Assembly: GCA_023459435.1 (NCBI GenBank) | Contig: JAEWUL010000272.1 | Span: 1 to 6,101, forward strand | Source: Bacteroidota bacterium | GTDB lineage: Bacteria > Bacteroidota > Bacteroidia > Bacteroidales > WCHB1-69 | DNA: 6,101 bases | Direction: 5' to 3' | Shown here: piece by piece, positions 1 through 6,101 of the stretch | Layout: every line of letters begins with the position of its first letter | Position numbering within the stretch: position 1 is the stretch's first letter | Notes under the pieces: model-generated | Told to the model about the DNA's origin: nothing | The model's input: the letters and a program-made list of their open reading frames with translations, nothing else | Databases searched by the model: none | Position numbers and translations under genes: made by a program

Positions 1-391
1 AAAAAGTACTTCTCCTTACTGGGGCTTATTGTGTTGGTTTATACCTGTTTATAATTTTATTAAACCTTACACTGTTTTTGCAGAAGTTTGGAATGAAACT
101 GATTACATTTTAAAAGATAAAGCGATAATACCTAACGATACCAAAGAGGATAACAGTGAGTTCTTCTTAGGTTTATGGTGGGGTTTCTTCCTAATTACTG
201 TTGTGATCATGACCTGGGTTCTCAATTCGACATTCTTTGCAACTGAGGCTATGTATCACAAACTTTCTCACAATGGTGTCATTGTTGTAGCCATTATTTT
301 ATGGGTTCTTTTCTTGATCCAGGATACAATCATCATTAGAAAGTTCAACAAAATGAATCAACTTCTTTTTGCAAATCAATCCAAACTCTAA
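1..391 (+). CDS. DUF4328-like integral membrane protein, 5'-truncated by window edge
   Basis: The reading frame is open from base 2 through a TAA stop at 389-391, so about 129 C-terminal residues are visible and the true start lies off the left edge. The TTG at base 29 is an internal Leu codon (context GLLCWFIPVYNF), not a start. The stretch WFIPVYNFIKPYTVFAEVW, with Trp-Phe-Ile-Pro, Asn and Lys-Pro-Tyr, resembles the core of the DUF4328 family, whose members read roughly W-F-I-P-x-x-N-L-x-K-P-Y. Two hydrophobic segments follow, at about 171-248 (starting LGLWWGFFLI) and 282-344 (starting GVIVVAIILW). It is therefore an inner-membrane protein with at least two visible membrane spans and a short basic tail. 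DUF4328 proteins have no established biochemical role. The gene ends at a strong terminator and is convergent with the next genes, so it is not part of their operon. The family call is from memory of the motif. Confidence 0.75.
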   Translation, partial: KSTSPYWGLLCWFIPVYNFIKPYTVFAEVWNETDYILKDKAIIPNDTKEDNSEFFLGLWWGFFLITVVIMTWVLNSTFFATEAMYHKLSHNGVIVVAIILWVLFLIQDTIIIRKFNKMNQLLFANQSKL

Positions 392-410
392 AAGAGTTTT
401 ATTCCAATAC

Positions 411-448
411 AAAAAAGGCTGTTTAGATTTTAAACAGCCTTTTTTTTT
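411..448. terminator. bidirectional intrinsic terminator between convergent genes
   Basis: A perfect 15-bp inverted repeat pairs 411-425 with 431-445 around a 5-base loop (GATTT). The stem core is GGCTGTTTA / TAAACAGCC. On the plus strand it runs into a T tract that reaches 448. On the minus strand the mirror arm also ends in a T tract (the A run at 411-416). It sits 19 bases after the stop of the rightward gene and about 20 bases after the stop of the leftward gene ending at 469, so it can terminate both. Confidence 0.93.
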
Positions 449-468
449 GGGTTTTTGGGTCGCTTTTG

Positions 469-972
469 TTATTCTTTGAACAAGTTAAAATCAAAATACT
501 TCCCATCGGGTGTAGTCAGAAAAAGGATCGGTGTTTCTACTCCTTTCTTATAATAGAATGCATAAACCAGATAATTTTTCAGATTCTTGGTATTTGTATT
601 GTTGTTATTGGCAATATTATACTGTTGAGCCATTTCCACTTCTATTAACTTAATCTGATATGTTAACTGGTCTAGAACCTCATCTGATTCAGCATTAACA
701 AGGGCATCCTGGTAGAGATAATCATAGTTGGTTTTCATCTCTTCCAACATCTCCAGACTGAGTTTTGCAAAACCCATATCTGAGAGTGAATCGAACTTAA
801 CAATTTTAATAGAATCGAAATCCTGAACAAGTAGCACATCCTTTACGTACTCCACAGCTACTTTATTAATATTTCTTTTCAAAATCCATTTTTGAAAGGG
901 TTTCATGCTTAAGTACCCGATTACAAGGAGGGTTACAACAACAATTCCGATTATGATGAGTGTTTTTTTCAT
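469..972 (-). CDS. small membrane-anchored protein of unknown function
   Basis: This 167-residue protein is not recognised. It opens with MKK and one strongly hydrophobic segment (about residues 4-22, TLIIIGIVVVTLLVIGYLS), with no good signal peptidase site or lipobox cysteine. An uncleaved N-terminal anchor is the best reading. Basic residues flank both sides of the segment, so topology is uncertain. The soluble part has an acidic, helix-prone middle (about 73-117, rich in Glu, Leu and Gln). It then has an Asn/Thr low-complexity linker (NNNNTNT), and ends in an apparent strand region (YLVYAFYYKK, then ILFLTTPDGKYFDFN). The closing strand-turn-strand recalls small periplasmic domains, but no family can be named. 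The gene starts 9 bases after the stop of the upstream DUF4831 gene, with no Shine-Dalgarno and no promoter box in the gap, so the two are almost certainly cotranscribed. The terminator at 411-448 ends the unit. Confidence 0.82.
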   Translation of the reverse strand: MKKTLIIIGIVVVTLLVIGYLSMKPFQKWILKRNINKVAVEYVKDVLLVQDFDSIKIVKFDSLSDMGFAKLSLEMLEEMKTNYDYLYQDALVNAESDEVLDQLTYQIKLIEVEMAQQYNIANNNNTNTKNLKNYLVYAFYYKKGVETPILFLTTPDGKYFDFNLFKE

Positions 973-981
973 AATAAATAA

Positions 982-2100
982 TTAATAAATGATGGCATAG
1001 TTGGTGATCATAAATGGATCTGAATTTACAGGTAACCGTTTCACAGTTCCTAATTGAAAGATTGGAAATACCCCAAAATCGTGAAATTTGACATTGTTCT
1101 TATACATAGTCAATGAGGCAGGGATGGGATCTCTGTATTGGTATCCATTCTTTTTAAATTTTTTACTGGTATTCCAAAAAGTGAGTTGTTGTTCATAAAG
1201 ATCTAATGAAACCCTAGGTTCAATTTGCAGAACATACTGTTCCCCTTTGATATTGGCATCAAAATTTTTCAGCCCCTGAGTTTCACTAAATGAGAACATT
1301 GGTATGGTGAGATCGTGTTCATTTTGAGGAATAAAGACCATCTGAACAGTGAGTACCTGCTGAGTGGTTGTCCCAACAAAGAGCTCAATATAATTTTTTT
1401 CCAATTGATTTAACTGTTCGATCATCAGTTGAATCGCTTCTTTGGAAAAAGGGACTTCATGAATTGCCGTGATAATATTATAGCGGTCTTTTCTAATTTT
1501 TGTAATAAAATCTGCAGCCTCCTGAGCTTGTTGTTCCAAAGATTTGGTAATCTTTTTAGTTTTATTAACAGGCACCTGAGTAATTACACCATCAACAATT
1601 CGAGTTTCAACAAAAGACTCCTCTTTTTCCAGTTGTTTTTGATTGGAATAGTACATAAAAAAAGTGGATATTTCTTCCGTTTTAATCAAATTATAGGGAG
1701 TTATTGTGTACTTCTGTAAAACATTTTGATTCAACAACTGGGTATAAAATTGGGACTTGATTTGTTGTTTGGAAAGTTCCACCACATATTGCTTAGAGGA
1801 ATCAGGAATAGTAAAACTATTGATTTCAATGTTTTTAATTTGAAACGATCTTTTATTCTCTGTAATTGGATTGGTAATGCCCAGCATTTTTTCAGCAAAT
1901 TCAGTATAATAACCTTTTATAAAATCTGTTTTTTCAATGGTTACACTTACCTGAAAAGCGGTTCTGGGTAGAAAATAATGGAAAGAGTGGGGAGATGGAA
2001 TAAATGTGGAGTCAACGGGTAATTGGGTTACACTTTTCTGAGTAAAACCAAAAGTTGTCAACATTAAAAAAAATAAAACGAAAACAATTTTTTTCATCAT
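982..2100 (-). CDS. secreted DUF4831-family protein
   Basis: This 372-residue protein has an N-terminal signal peptide: a basic MMKK, a hydrophobic core (IVFVLFFLMLTTFGF), and probable cleavage near residues 20-21. Three features match the DUF4831 family of Bacteroidota. The first is an early strand of the type YFLPRTAFQVSVTIEKT (about 42-58). The second is GYYTEFAEKMLGI (about 63-75). The third is a central helix pair with EAADFITKIRK (about 194-204) and a helix ending EKNYIELFVG (about 234-243). Members are about this length and appear full-length, but no function is established. The product should act in the periplasm or at the outer membrane. There is no lipobox and no T9SS tail. Two ATG codons are adjacent (2100 and 2097), and either could start translation. 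It is the first gene of a two-gene minus-strand unit and diverges from the alkaline phosphatase gene across a 95-base shared promoter region. The family call rests on motif recall. Confidence 0.85.
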   Translation of the reverse strand: MMKKIVFVLFFLMLTTFGFTQKSVTQLPVDSTFIPSPHSFHYFLPRTAFQVSVTIEKTDFIKGYYTEFAEKMLGITNPITENKRSFQIKNIEINSFTIPDSSKQYVVELSKQQIKSQFYTQLLNQNVLQKYTITPYNLIKTEEISTFFMYYSNQKQLEKEESFVETRIVDGVITQVPVNKTKKITKSLEQQAQEAADFITKIRKDRYNIITAIHEVPFSKEAIQLMIEQLNQLEKNYIELFVGTTTQQVLTVQMVFIPQNEHDLTIPMFSFSETQGLKNFDANIKGEQYVLQIEPRVSLDLYEQQLTFWNTSKKFKKNGYQYRDPIPASLTMYKNNVKFHDFGVFPIFQLGTVKRLPVNSDPFMITNYAIIY

Positions 2101-2134
2101 GGGTATCTATTTTTTAAGAAACTGATATATCGAT

Positions 2135-2143
2135 GCAAAATTA
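2135..2143 (-). promoter_or_regulatory. candidate -7 box for the DUF4831 operon
   Basis: On the minus strand this reads TAATTTTGC, an exact match to the Bacteroidota sigma-ABfr -7 consensus TAnnTTTG. It lies 35 bases upstream of the ATG at 2100, which would place transcription start near 2129 and give a leader of roughly 28 bases. No convincing TTG-type -33 element is seen at the usual spacing, so the call rests on the -7 box and position. Confidence 0.6.
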
Positions 2144-2167
2144 CAATTTTTATTAGTTCATTTTTTA

Positions 2168-2176
2168 TAATTTTGC
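2168..2176 (+). promoter_or_regulatory. candidate -7 box for the alkaline phosphatase gene
   Basis: TAATTTTGC matches the Bacteroidota -7 consensus TAnnTTTG exactly and ends 19 bases before the ATG at 2196. Transcription would begin near 2181, giving a leader of about 15 bases. That is short, but workable in a phylum that does not depend on Shine-Dalgarno pairing. Upstream sequence is T-rich (2146-2152) but has no clear TTG at the -33 position. No recognisable PhoB-type box was identified. Confidence 0.6.
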
Positions 2177-2195
2177 AAAGTATAATTACAAAAAT

Positions 2196-3653
2196 ATGAT
2201 CAAAAGAATAATTGCAACATTTGTTGTCGTTTTGGTGTTTTCGATAGGGATTGCTCAAAACGAAATCAAGAATGTTATCATCATGATTCCTGATGGAGCA
2301 GGAATTAGTTTAGTCTCATTATCAAGATATTACAATCAATGGCTTCACGAAGATTTAGCAAAACCTCTAGCCATTGACCCCTATATTTGTGGTTTAGTGA
2401 GGAGTACCTGTTCCGATGCCCCTATAGGGGACTCTGCTCCTACCGGATCCTGTTATGCAACCGGACAACCTGCCATGAAGGGAAATATTTCTATTTATCC
2501 TTTGGGTACAGGTCACGATTTATATCCGGTTGATATTCAAAAATCATTTCAACCACTGACCACCCTTCTGGAAGCTTCCCGTTTAGAGGGAAAAAGCACC
2601 GGGTTGGTATCTACCTGTCAGTTTTCACATGCCACACCTGCCAGTTTTGGGGCGCATCATTTCAATCGTAGTGAAGAGGTGATCTTAACCAAACAGATGG
2701 TTTACAACCAGATAGATATTGTTTTGGGTGGTGGAAGTAAATATTTAGAGCCACATTACGCTTTCTTACAATCAAAAGGTTATGAGATTATAACCACCAA
2801 AGAGCAGTTTTATTCCTGTCAATCCAAAAAATACTGGGGTGTTTTTGACAAAATGGAATTCCCTTATTTTATTGATCAGGATACGTCTCAAATCCCATCT
2901 TTAGCGGATATGACGGAAAAAGCGATTGGAACCTTATCTCAAAATGAAAATGGATTTTTCCTTATGGTTGAAGGAAGTTTAGTGGATTGGGCTCTCCACA
3001 ATCAGGATGCGAAAACAGCCATGATTGAGTTTTTAGAATTTGACAAAGCAGTTCAAAAGGCGATTGATTTTGCCATTATGGATGGGAATACATTAGTGAT
3101 CATTTTACCTGATCATGCCACTTCGGGGATCTCTATGGGAAATAAAAACTCAAATGTGGGATACGCCAAAAAAAGATTACAACATTTCTTTGAGCCGTTG
3201 GAGATCCAAAAAAAATCTTTAGGATTAGACCCCAAAATGAGAAAAAAACTCAAAAAAACCTCTTTGATAGGGTTTACCACCTGGGGGCACACCGGAGAGG
3301 ATCTTTTTTTAGCTATCTATCATCCCCAAAATCAAATATTAAAAGGGCATATTAAGAATTTGGAGATCAACCCATACATTTGTCAGCAACTCGGTTGGAA
3401 TGGAAAATTAGCACAACTCACTGATTCCCTTTACACACCACATCAATTATTGTATTCCGAAATCACTCCAGACATCAACACTCAGGATAAGCTAAATCCT
3501 ACGATCACATTTGAGAAAAATGGAAAAAAAATCACCTATTACGGGTATACCAACTATGCCATTTTTGAGGGTCAAAAGATAGAGTTTCAGAGTGTTATCA
3601 TTTATATTGATCTGAACAAAACATTTTACTTACCCAAACAAAAATTTATGTAA
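2196..3653 (+). CDS. alkaline phosphatase (PhoA superfamily), exported
   Basis: This is a metal-dependent phosphomonoesterase that releases phosphate from organic phosphate esters outside the cytoplasm. A signal peptide covers residues 1-20 (cleavage likely IGIA|QNE). All expected catalytic positions are present. Asp33 lies in MIPDGAG. Asp79-Ser80 in IGDSAPTG provides the phosphorylated serine. His145 and Thr147 lie in SHATPAS, and Arg158 is the likely phosphate-binding arginine. Glu259, Asp264 and His268 lie in VEGSLVDWALH, Asp306-His307 in LPDHATSG, and His365 in WGHTGED. Against the E. coli enzyme, His145 replaces Asp153 and Trp265 replaces Lys328, the pair recalled for Vibrio and Antarctic TAB5 phosphatases. 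A Lys/Arg-rich stretch (about 339-354) precedes His365. After about residue 402 there is a roughly 80-residue C-terminal extension ending in a predicted beta-rich part. It is not a T9SS sorting domain, so a periplasmic location is most likely. The gene diverges from the DUF4831 operon and is followed by a promoter-like box at its stop codon. Which named phosphatase type (PhoA, PhoB, PhoK) it is cannot be told. Confidence 0.95.
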   Translation: MIKRIIATFVVVLVFSIGIAQNEIKNVIIMIPDGAGISLVSLSRYYNQWLHEDLAKPLAIDPYICGLVRSTCSDAPIGDSAPTGSCYATGQPAMKGNISIYPLGTGHDLYPVDIQKSFQPLTTLLEASRLEGKSTGLVSTCQFSHATPASFGAHHFNRSEEVILTKQMVYNQIDIVLGGGSKYLEPHYAFLQSKGYEIITTKEQFYSCQSKKYWGVFDKMEFPYFIDQDTSQIPSLADMTEKAIGTLSQNENGFFLMVEGSLVDWALHNQDAKTAMIEFLEFDKAVQKAIDFAIMDGNTLVIILPDHATSGISMGNKNSNVGYAKKRLQHFFEPLEIQKKSLGLDPKMRKKLKKTSLIGFTTWGHTGEDLFLAIYHPQNQILKGHIKNLEINPYICQQLGWNGKLAQLTDSLYTPHQLLYSEITPDINTQDKLNPTITFEKNGKKITYYGYTNYAIFEGQKIEFQSVIIYIDLNKTFYLPKQKFM

Positions 3654-3658
3654 CTTTG
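3651..3658 (+). promoter_or_regulatory. candidate -7 box overlapping the phosphatase stop codon
   Basis: TAACTTTG exactly matches TAnnTTTG, and its first three bases are the TAA stop codon of the phosphatase gene. Transcription would start near 3665, about 40 bases before the ATG at 3706. A T-rich patch (3624-3627) lies upstream, but no clear TTG -33 element is visible. No hairpin terminator lies in 3654-3705, so read-through from the phosphatase gene is also possible. Confidence 0.5.
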
Positions 3659-3705
3659 TTGGCTTTTTTGATACTAACATTATTCATTAAATATTAAACC
3701 CAATT

Positions 3706-5406
3706 ATGAAAAAAATTACAACTATTATTAGTGCTTTGATCATAGCTATTCTCCTCATAGGTAATACTACTGACACGAAAGCACAAGTACTTTTCGAAAA
3801 TTTCGATTTAGTTACAGACTCCACCACAACAGACATAAGTGCATCTTTAGACACTTATACAGCTGTACCGGGTTGGACAGGATCCAAAGTGTATCAATCA
3901 ACAGGAAAAATGAAACTGGGAACCTCATCTATTAAAGGCTTTATTGCTACACCAGCCCTTGACCTTTCCGGTAATGGCGGGAACTTCACCATCCGTTTTA
4001 AAGCCAGAAAATGGGGAAGTGACCAATCTCAAATCAATGTTTTTGTGAATACCACTGCCTATTTAGTTACTGGATTAAATTCTACAGATATGACAGAATT
4101 TACAGTCGTTGCATCTGGTGGAACTTCTGCAACTACAATAAAATTTGAAGGATTTCAAGCTGCTAACGGACGTTTTTTTATTGATGATATTGAGATCTTC
4201 CAATCTACAGATCCAGTTTTAATTTTCACACCCAGTGCTTTGAGTTTTGGTGGAACTGAATTAAACGGAAATGTGAGCTTACCAATCACAGTTCGTGGGG
4301 CTAACTTAACTGCAGGACAAAACATCAGCGTTTCTGTTGCAGGTGCAGGTTTTTCAACAACAACAACCACTTTATCTGCTAATACAGTGATGTCTGCAAC
4401 AGGAGAAGTGATGAATGTTACTTTCAATCCAACTGCTGTTCAGGATTATAATGGAACAATCACTTTTTCAGGTGCCGGTTTAGCTTCAAATGTTGTTTAT
4501 AATTTATCAGGTAGCGGGATCAATGTAATTACCATTCCTACCATTGCTGCTCTTAGAGATGTTGCTCCACCATATACCGGATCAGCTAATGCAGGGACTA
4601 CTGTATACAAATTTTCAGGTGAAGCTATTGTTACCCATACTCAATCTTTTAACAATGTGAAATACATCCAAGATGCAACTGGTGCAATGATGATTTATGA
4701 CCCAACTGGAAAAATTACAGGAATCAATTTAGGGGACAAAATTTCTAACATCATGGGAACACTAACCAACTACTTTGGAATGGTTGAGTTTATCCCTGTT
4801 GCAAACTGTACTGCTATTGATCCATTCAATACTGTGAATCCTGAAATTATTACCATTGATCAGCTGGATGCTGCTTATGACAATCCAATCCAAGCCAAAG
4901 TGATACAATTGAACGGGGTTACTTTTGTTCAAACCGGAAACTTTGCTACAGGAGCTTATTACAGTTTAACTCAAAATTCAACAACTAAAGACTCCGTAGT
5001 TTACAATGACAACTTCAGTGCTGATTACATCAATACAGCCATTCCAAGTTACGCTGTGAACATTAAAGGTGTTTGTTTCTACAAGGGAGGTGCTACAATC
5101 CCAACAAAAAACAGAATTGTATTGTTTAACAGAACATTAGGTGGTATTTCAACTTCCATTTCTGATTTCAGTGCAGCGGCGATCGGTTTATCTCCAAATC
5201 CTGCTGATCATTTTGTAAATATTGAAATTCCTACGGAGATGTCAATGGAGATCTACTCTGTTACCGGTTCTTTGGTTGGAAAAGGTACTTTATCTGAAGG
5301 GATCAATACAATTTCTGTAAGTGATTTCAGTTCTGGACTTTATATCTTAAAATTAAGAGAAACCAGCACTGGAAAAACCTATAGTTCTAAACTTCAGGTT
5401 AAATAA
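3706..5406 (+). CDS. multidomain T9SS-secreted protein with jellyroll-like, Ig-like and OB-fold-like regions
   Basis: This 566-residue protein is exported by the Sec system and then probably moved across the outer membrane by the type IX system. The signal peptide is residues 1-26 (ending TDTKA|Q). Residues about 27-165 begin VLFENFD and end FFIDDIEIF, the pattern of choice-of-anchor J / MAM-like jellyroll domains. Residues about 170-275 (starting PVLIFTPSALSFGGTE, ending NLSGSG) form an Ig-like beta-sandwich of the ASH type. Residues about 276-476 contain TIAALRDV, YIQDATGAMMIYD and GDKISNIMGTL, resembling the OB-fold-like DUF5689 and related domains of secreted Bacteroidota proteins. Residues about 490-566 are a T9SS type A sorting domain: LSPNPADHFVNI, then IYSVTGSLV, then GLYILKL and a terminal KLQVK. 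No catalytic motif is seen, so a binding, adhesive or matrix role is inferred. A run of five Thr (218-222) sits in the Ig-like domain. It may have its own promoter and lies 35 bases before the peptidase gene. Confidence 0.88.
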   Translation: MKKITTIISALIIAILLIGNTTDTKAQVLFENFDLVTDSTTTDISASLDTYTAVPGWTGSKVYQSTGKMKLGTSSIKGFIATPALDLSGNGGNFTIRFKARKWGSDQSQINVFVNTTAYLVTGLNSTDMTEFTVVASGGTSATTIKFEGFQAANGRFFIDDIEIFQSTDPVLIFTPSALSFGGTELNGNVSLPITVRGANLTAGQNISVSVAGAGFSTTTTTLSANTVMSATGEVMNVTFNPTAVQDYNGTITFSGAGLASNVVYNLSGSGINVITIPTIAALRDVAPPYTGSANAGTTVYKFSGEAIVTHTQSFNNVKYIQDATGAMMIYDPTGKITGINLGDKISNIMGTLTNYFGMVEFIPVANCTAIDPFNTVNPEIITIDQLDAAYDNPIQAKVIQLNGVTFVQTGNFATGAYYSLTQNSTTKDSVVYNDNFSADYINTAIPSYAVNIKGVCFYKGGATIPTKNRIVLFNRTLGGISTSISDFSAAAIGLSPNPADHFVNIEIPTEMSMEIYSVTGSLVGKGTLSEGINTISVSDFSSGLYILKLRETSTGKTYSSKLQVK

Positions 5407-5441
5407 CTTGGCAACATCTAAATTATTAACATTATATCATT

Positions 5442-6101
5442 ATGAAAAGAACAATGACCTTAATTGCTTTGGCTTCGATCTTTCTGTTTAGTGCATGTAA
5501 AAAGAAAGAGCAACCTGTAAAAATGGAAGAGAACCCATTTTTTACAGAGTGGACCACTCCTTACGGAATTCCTCCTTTTGAACAAATCAAAAGTGAACAT
5601 TACATACCCGCTTTTGAGGAGGGGATGAAACAACACGCTGCTGAGATTGATGCCATTTGCAACAACACTGAAGCACCTACTTTCGCAAACACTATTGAAG
5701 CATTAGAGTACAGTGGTGCTCTTCTGAACAAAGTTTCATCTGTATTTTTCAATCTTACAGAAGCTGTTAACGCTCCTGAATTGGAAAAAATCGCTGAAGA
5801 GATCTCTCCTAAACTCTCTAAACATGGTGATGATATCTCTTTAAACGTTAAACTATTCGAAAGAATCAAAGCAGTATACGACCAAAGAGAAAGCCTTGGC
5901 TTAGATCCTGTTCAACTTCGTTTATTAGAAGAAACATACAAAGATTTTGTTCGTGGTGGCGCTAATGTTCCTGCAGATAAACAAGCTCGTTTTAGAGAAA
6001 TCAACGAGAAATTAGCTTCTTTGACATTAAAATTTGGAAACAATGTTTTAAAAGCATCTAACGAATACAAACTGGTTGTAGACGATGTAAAACGTTTAGA
6101 T
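5442..6101 (+). CDS. dcp: M3-family peptidyl-dipeptidase (Dcp-like) lipoprotein, 3'-truncated by window edge
   Basis: The frame is open from the ATG at 5442 to the last base, giving 220 codons with no stop; full-length relatives have around 700 residues. Residues 1-19 form a lipoprotein signal (MKRTMTLIALASIFLFSAC) with lipobox cysteine Cys19, followed by a charged KKKE. The mature start, NPFFTEWTTPYGIPPFEQIK followed by SEHYIPAFEEGM, is the characteristic N-terminus of Dcp/oligopeptidase A type M3 peptidases. The helical region after it (EAPTFANTIEALE, then LEETYKDFVRGGANVP) also fits. The zinc site HExxH lies far downstream, outside the window, so catalytic competence cannot be checked. Such enzymes cut dipeptides from the C-terminus of oligopeptides. 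E. coli Dcp is cytoplasmic, whereas this one should be lipid-anchored in the envelope and act on imported or external peptides. It follows the T9SS gene by 35 bases with no terminator between, so cotranscription is possible. A near-match to the -7 box (TAACTTGG, 5404-5411) overlaps the upstream stop. The symbol reflects family, not proven orthology. Confidence 0.92.
   Translation, partial: MKRTMTLIALASIFLFSACKKKEQPVKMEENPFFTEWTTPYGIPPFEQIKSEHYIPAFEEGMKQHAAEIDAICNNTEAPTFANTIEALEYSGALLNKVSSVFFNLTEAVNAPELEKIAEEISPKLSKHGDDISLNVKLFERIKAVYDQRESLGLDPVQLRLLEETYKDFVRGGANVPADKQARFREINEKLASLTLKFGNNVLKASNEYKLVVDDVKRLD

Larger units (their letters stand above)
2134..2177. repeat. 10-bp inverted repeat spanning the divergent promoters
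   Basis: TGCAAAATTA at 2134-2143 and its exact complement TAATTTTGCA at 2168-2177 are separated by 24 AT-rich bases. The arms contain the two outward-facing -7 boxes plus one or two extra matched bases on the downstream side. The symmetry could simply reflect two copies of the same promoter element, or could also serve a dimeric regulator. The wide spacer makes a stable hairpin unlikely. Confidence 0.6.

Noticed and set aside
29..31. TTG as a start codon for the first gene
   Set aside because: The frame is open upstream to the window edge, and the residues before it continue the DUF4328-like motif, so this is an internal Leu.
466..648. Plus-strand open frame of 60 codons
   Set aside because: It lies wholly opposite the 469-972 minus-strand gene, has no promoter box and shows no recognisable domain; it is an antisense shadow.
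1429..1971. Two plus-strand open frames opposite the DUF4831 gene
   Set aside because: The Phe, Asn and Cys-rich composition is the complement of a Lys/Glu/Gln-rich coding strand, and the sense frame matches a known family over its whole length.
2419..2430. Perfect 12-bp palindrome CCCCTATAGGGG just before the catalytic serine codon
   Set aside because: It encodes the conserved Ala-Pro-Ile-Gly lead-in to Asp-Ser in frame and is a single copy; codon choice explains it.
3208..3260. Runs of seven to eight A residues in the phosphatase gene as possible slippage sites
   Set aside because: The frame is intact through the conserved WGHTGED motif, and such runs are common Lys codons in this AT-rich genome.
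4355..4370. ACA-repeat tract giving five threonines
   Set aside because: It is short and in frame, and ordinary for linker loops of secreted Bacteroidota proteins; there is no sign of phase variation.
4155..4427. Minus-strand open frame inside the T9SS protein gene
   Set aside because: It is antisense to the Ig-like domain, and its Val/Pro/Ala-rich product mirrors the Thr-rich sense codons.
5600..5869. Minus-strand open frame inside the peptidase gene
   Set aside because: It is antisense to a clear M3 peptidase reading frame and has no motif of its own.

Overview
The window is AT-rich DNA from a member of the Bacteroidota. Three things support this. One gene ends in a type IX secretion (T9SS) type A sorting domain. 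One product fits the Bacteroidota family DUF4831. Start codons lack Shine-Dalgarno sequences, and the TAnnTTTG promoter -7 box of this phylum is present. DUF4831 hints at Bacteroidales or a near relative, but the order is not certain from sequence alone.

Layout. Positions 1-391 (+) hold the 3' part of a DUF4328-like membrane protein gene cut by the left edge. A near-perfect bidirectional hairpin terminator at 411-448 separates it from a convergent two-gene minus-strand unit. In transcription order that unit is a secreted DUF4831-family protein (2100-982), then 9 bases later a small membrane-anchored protein of unknown function (972-469). The 95-base gap 2101-2195 is a divergent promoter region with two identical, oppositely oriented -7 boxes forming a 10-bp inverted repeat. 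Rightward from it runs an alkaline phosphatase gene (2196-3653) with a complete set of metal ligands. Next come a multidomain T9SS-secreted protein (3706-5406), which has its own candidate promoter overlapping the phosphatase stop codon, and the start of a lipoprotein M3-family peptidase of the Dcp type (5442 to beyond 6101).

How they fit together. Five of the six products carry an export signal or N-terminal membrane anchor, and the sixth is an integral membrane protein. The phosphatase and the peptidase are nutrient-scavenging enzymes of the envelope. The T9SS protein is probably a surface or extracellular protein of adhesive or binding character. No shared pathway can be proved. I see no mobile element, CRISPR array, tRNA or rRNA, and no clear evidence of an undescribed multi-gene system. 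The least understood part is the DUF4831 plus small anchored protein pair facing the phosphatase. No stretch over 300 bases lacks a gene.
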